Assembly (NCBI GenBank): GCA_902773265.1
Contig: CACYDZ010000092.1
Location: 1-5,418 of the forward strand
DNA: 5,418 bases
Direction: 5' to 3'
From: an uncultured Ruminococcus sp.
GTDB lineage: Bacteria; Bacillota; Clostridia; Oscillospirales; Acutalibacteraceae
In this document: piece by piece, positions 4,878 through 5,418 of the stretch
Layout of the letters: each line of letters starts with the position of its first letter
Numbering within the stretch: position 1 is the first letter of the stretch
The notes under the pieces: model-generated
Told to the model about the DNA's origin: nothing
What the model saw: only the letters and a program-made list of their open reading frames with translations
Database searches by the model: none
Translations under genes and position numbers: made by a program

Positions 4878-5418
4878 TTATTTTGCAAGAAGTTTTTCTA
4901 TTCTCTGCATAGCGATTTTTGTTTTCTCTCTGTCCCCGAAAGATGTCAGACGGAAAAAGCCTTTTCCATTTTTGCCAAATCCTTCGCCGGGTGTTCCAAC
5001 TACATTTGCCTCTTTAAGAAGATAGTCGAAAAATTCCCATGAACCCATACCGTTCGGACATTTCAGCCAGATATAAGGAGAATTTACTCCGCCTGTATAC
5101 CATATTCCCAACTTATCCAGCGTATCGGCGATAATCTTTGCATTTTCCTGATAGTAGCGAATATTTTCTTTAATCTGTTTCTGACCTTCTTCAGTGAAGA
5201 CCGCTGCCGCACCGCACTGTACAGGATAAGAAACTCCGTTGAATTTTGAACCCTGCCGTCTGCCCCAAATCTGCGAAATGCTGACAACTGTTCCGTCACT
5301 TGCCACAACTTCCAGTTCTTCGGGAATAACGGTATATCCGCAACGCATTCCTGTAAATCCTGCGGTCTTGGAAAGCGAACAGATTTCAATGGCACATTTT
5401 CTTGCTCCGTCAATTTCA
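4878..5418 (-). CDS. dapL: LL-diaminopimelate aminotransferase, C-terminal part (5' end outside window)
   Basis: The reading frame enters from the right edge and gives 179 residues of a class I/II PLP-dependent aminotransferase. The family is normally about 400-410 aa, so somewhat less than half is present. The PLP lysine motif SLSKTAGFTG falls about 14-23 residues into the visible part (Lys at about 17), followed by MRCGYTVIP, the usual LL-DAP aminotransferase block (most members have TRC). QIWGRRQGSKFNGVSYPVQ, SPYIWLKCP and VVGTPGEGFG follow, then the FRLTSFGDRE ending. DapL converts tetrahydrodipicolinate and glutamate directly to LL-2,6-diaminopimelate, a short route to lysine and to meso-DAP for peptidoglycan. 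The frame stays open through the right edge, so the Met at 5346..5348 is internal, not the start. galE begins 14 nt after the stop. Confidence 0.88.
   Translation of the reverse strand, partial: EIDGARKCAIEICSLSKTAGFTGMRCGYTVIPEELEVVASDGTVVSISQIWGRRQGSKFNGVSYPVQCGAAAVFTEEGQKQIKENIRYYQENAKIIADTLDKLGIWYTGGVNSPYIWLKCPNGMGSWEFFDYLLKEANVVGTPGEGFGKNGKGFFRLTSFGDREKTKIAMQRIEKLLAK

Noticed and set aside
5084..5413. 109-aa minus-strand frame at the right edge
   Set aside because: It is the alternative frame of dapL. The other frame carries the unmistakable SKTAGFTG and GTPGEGFG motifs.
1..5418. CRISPR array, insertion sequence, phage or toxin-antitoxin genes, riboswitch
   Set aside because: I read both strands for these and found no regularly spaced repeats, transposase or integrase motifs, or known aptamer cores.

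Overview
The window is AT-rich bacterial DNA (my estimate is under 40% GC, not counted exactly). Its gene content points to a Firmicute of class Clostridia, probably a Ruminococcaceae/Oscillospiraceae-type gut or rumen anaerobe. The supporting signs are class II fructose-bisphosphate aldolase of the Bacillus/Clostridium type, the LL-diaminopimelate aminotransferase (DapL) route to lysine and peptidoglycan, a CCA-encoding tRNA, strong AAGGAGG-type ribosome binding sites and short AT-rich intergenic regions. The taxonomic placement is inference from gene families.

Layout from left to right. A tRNA-Arg(CCG) (8..84, minus) lies 16 nt behind a small MIF/tautomerase-superfamily gene (101..442, minus). 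A very AT-rich divergent promoter region (443..635) separates this from class II fructose-bisphosphate aldolase fba (636..1502, plus). fba ends at an intrinsic terminator whose stem is built from ACAG tetranucleotide repeats. Next, on the plus strand, come a metallo-beta-lactamase-fold hydrolase (1702..2490) and a membrane-anchored calcineurin-like metallophosphoesterase (2558..3658). These two probably form a two-gene unit ending at a hairpin near 3683..3704. A bidirectional terminator (3795..3834) separates them from the converging minus-strand operon dapL (partial, entering from the right edge) followed by galE (3850..4863).

Most genes are housekeeping: glycolysis/gluconeogenesis (fba), UDP-sugar interconversion for envelope glycans or galactose use (galE), and lysine/meso-DAP synthesis (dapL). 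The least characterised part is the MBL hydrolase plus membrane metallophosphoesterase pair. Two metal-dependent hydrolases of unknown substrate are transcribed together, and imperfect inverted ~46-bp repeats bracket the pair.

I see no clear new defence, mobile or biosynthetic system. The observations most worth a second look are: a strong dyad in the fba leader (two 11-nt half-sites, 10 of 11 complementary, 3-nt spacer); the tRNA placed directly behind the MIF-like gene with a perfect TATAAT buried in that gene's last codons; and the inverted repeats around the MBL/phosphoesterase pair, whose differences are nearly all transitions.
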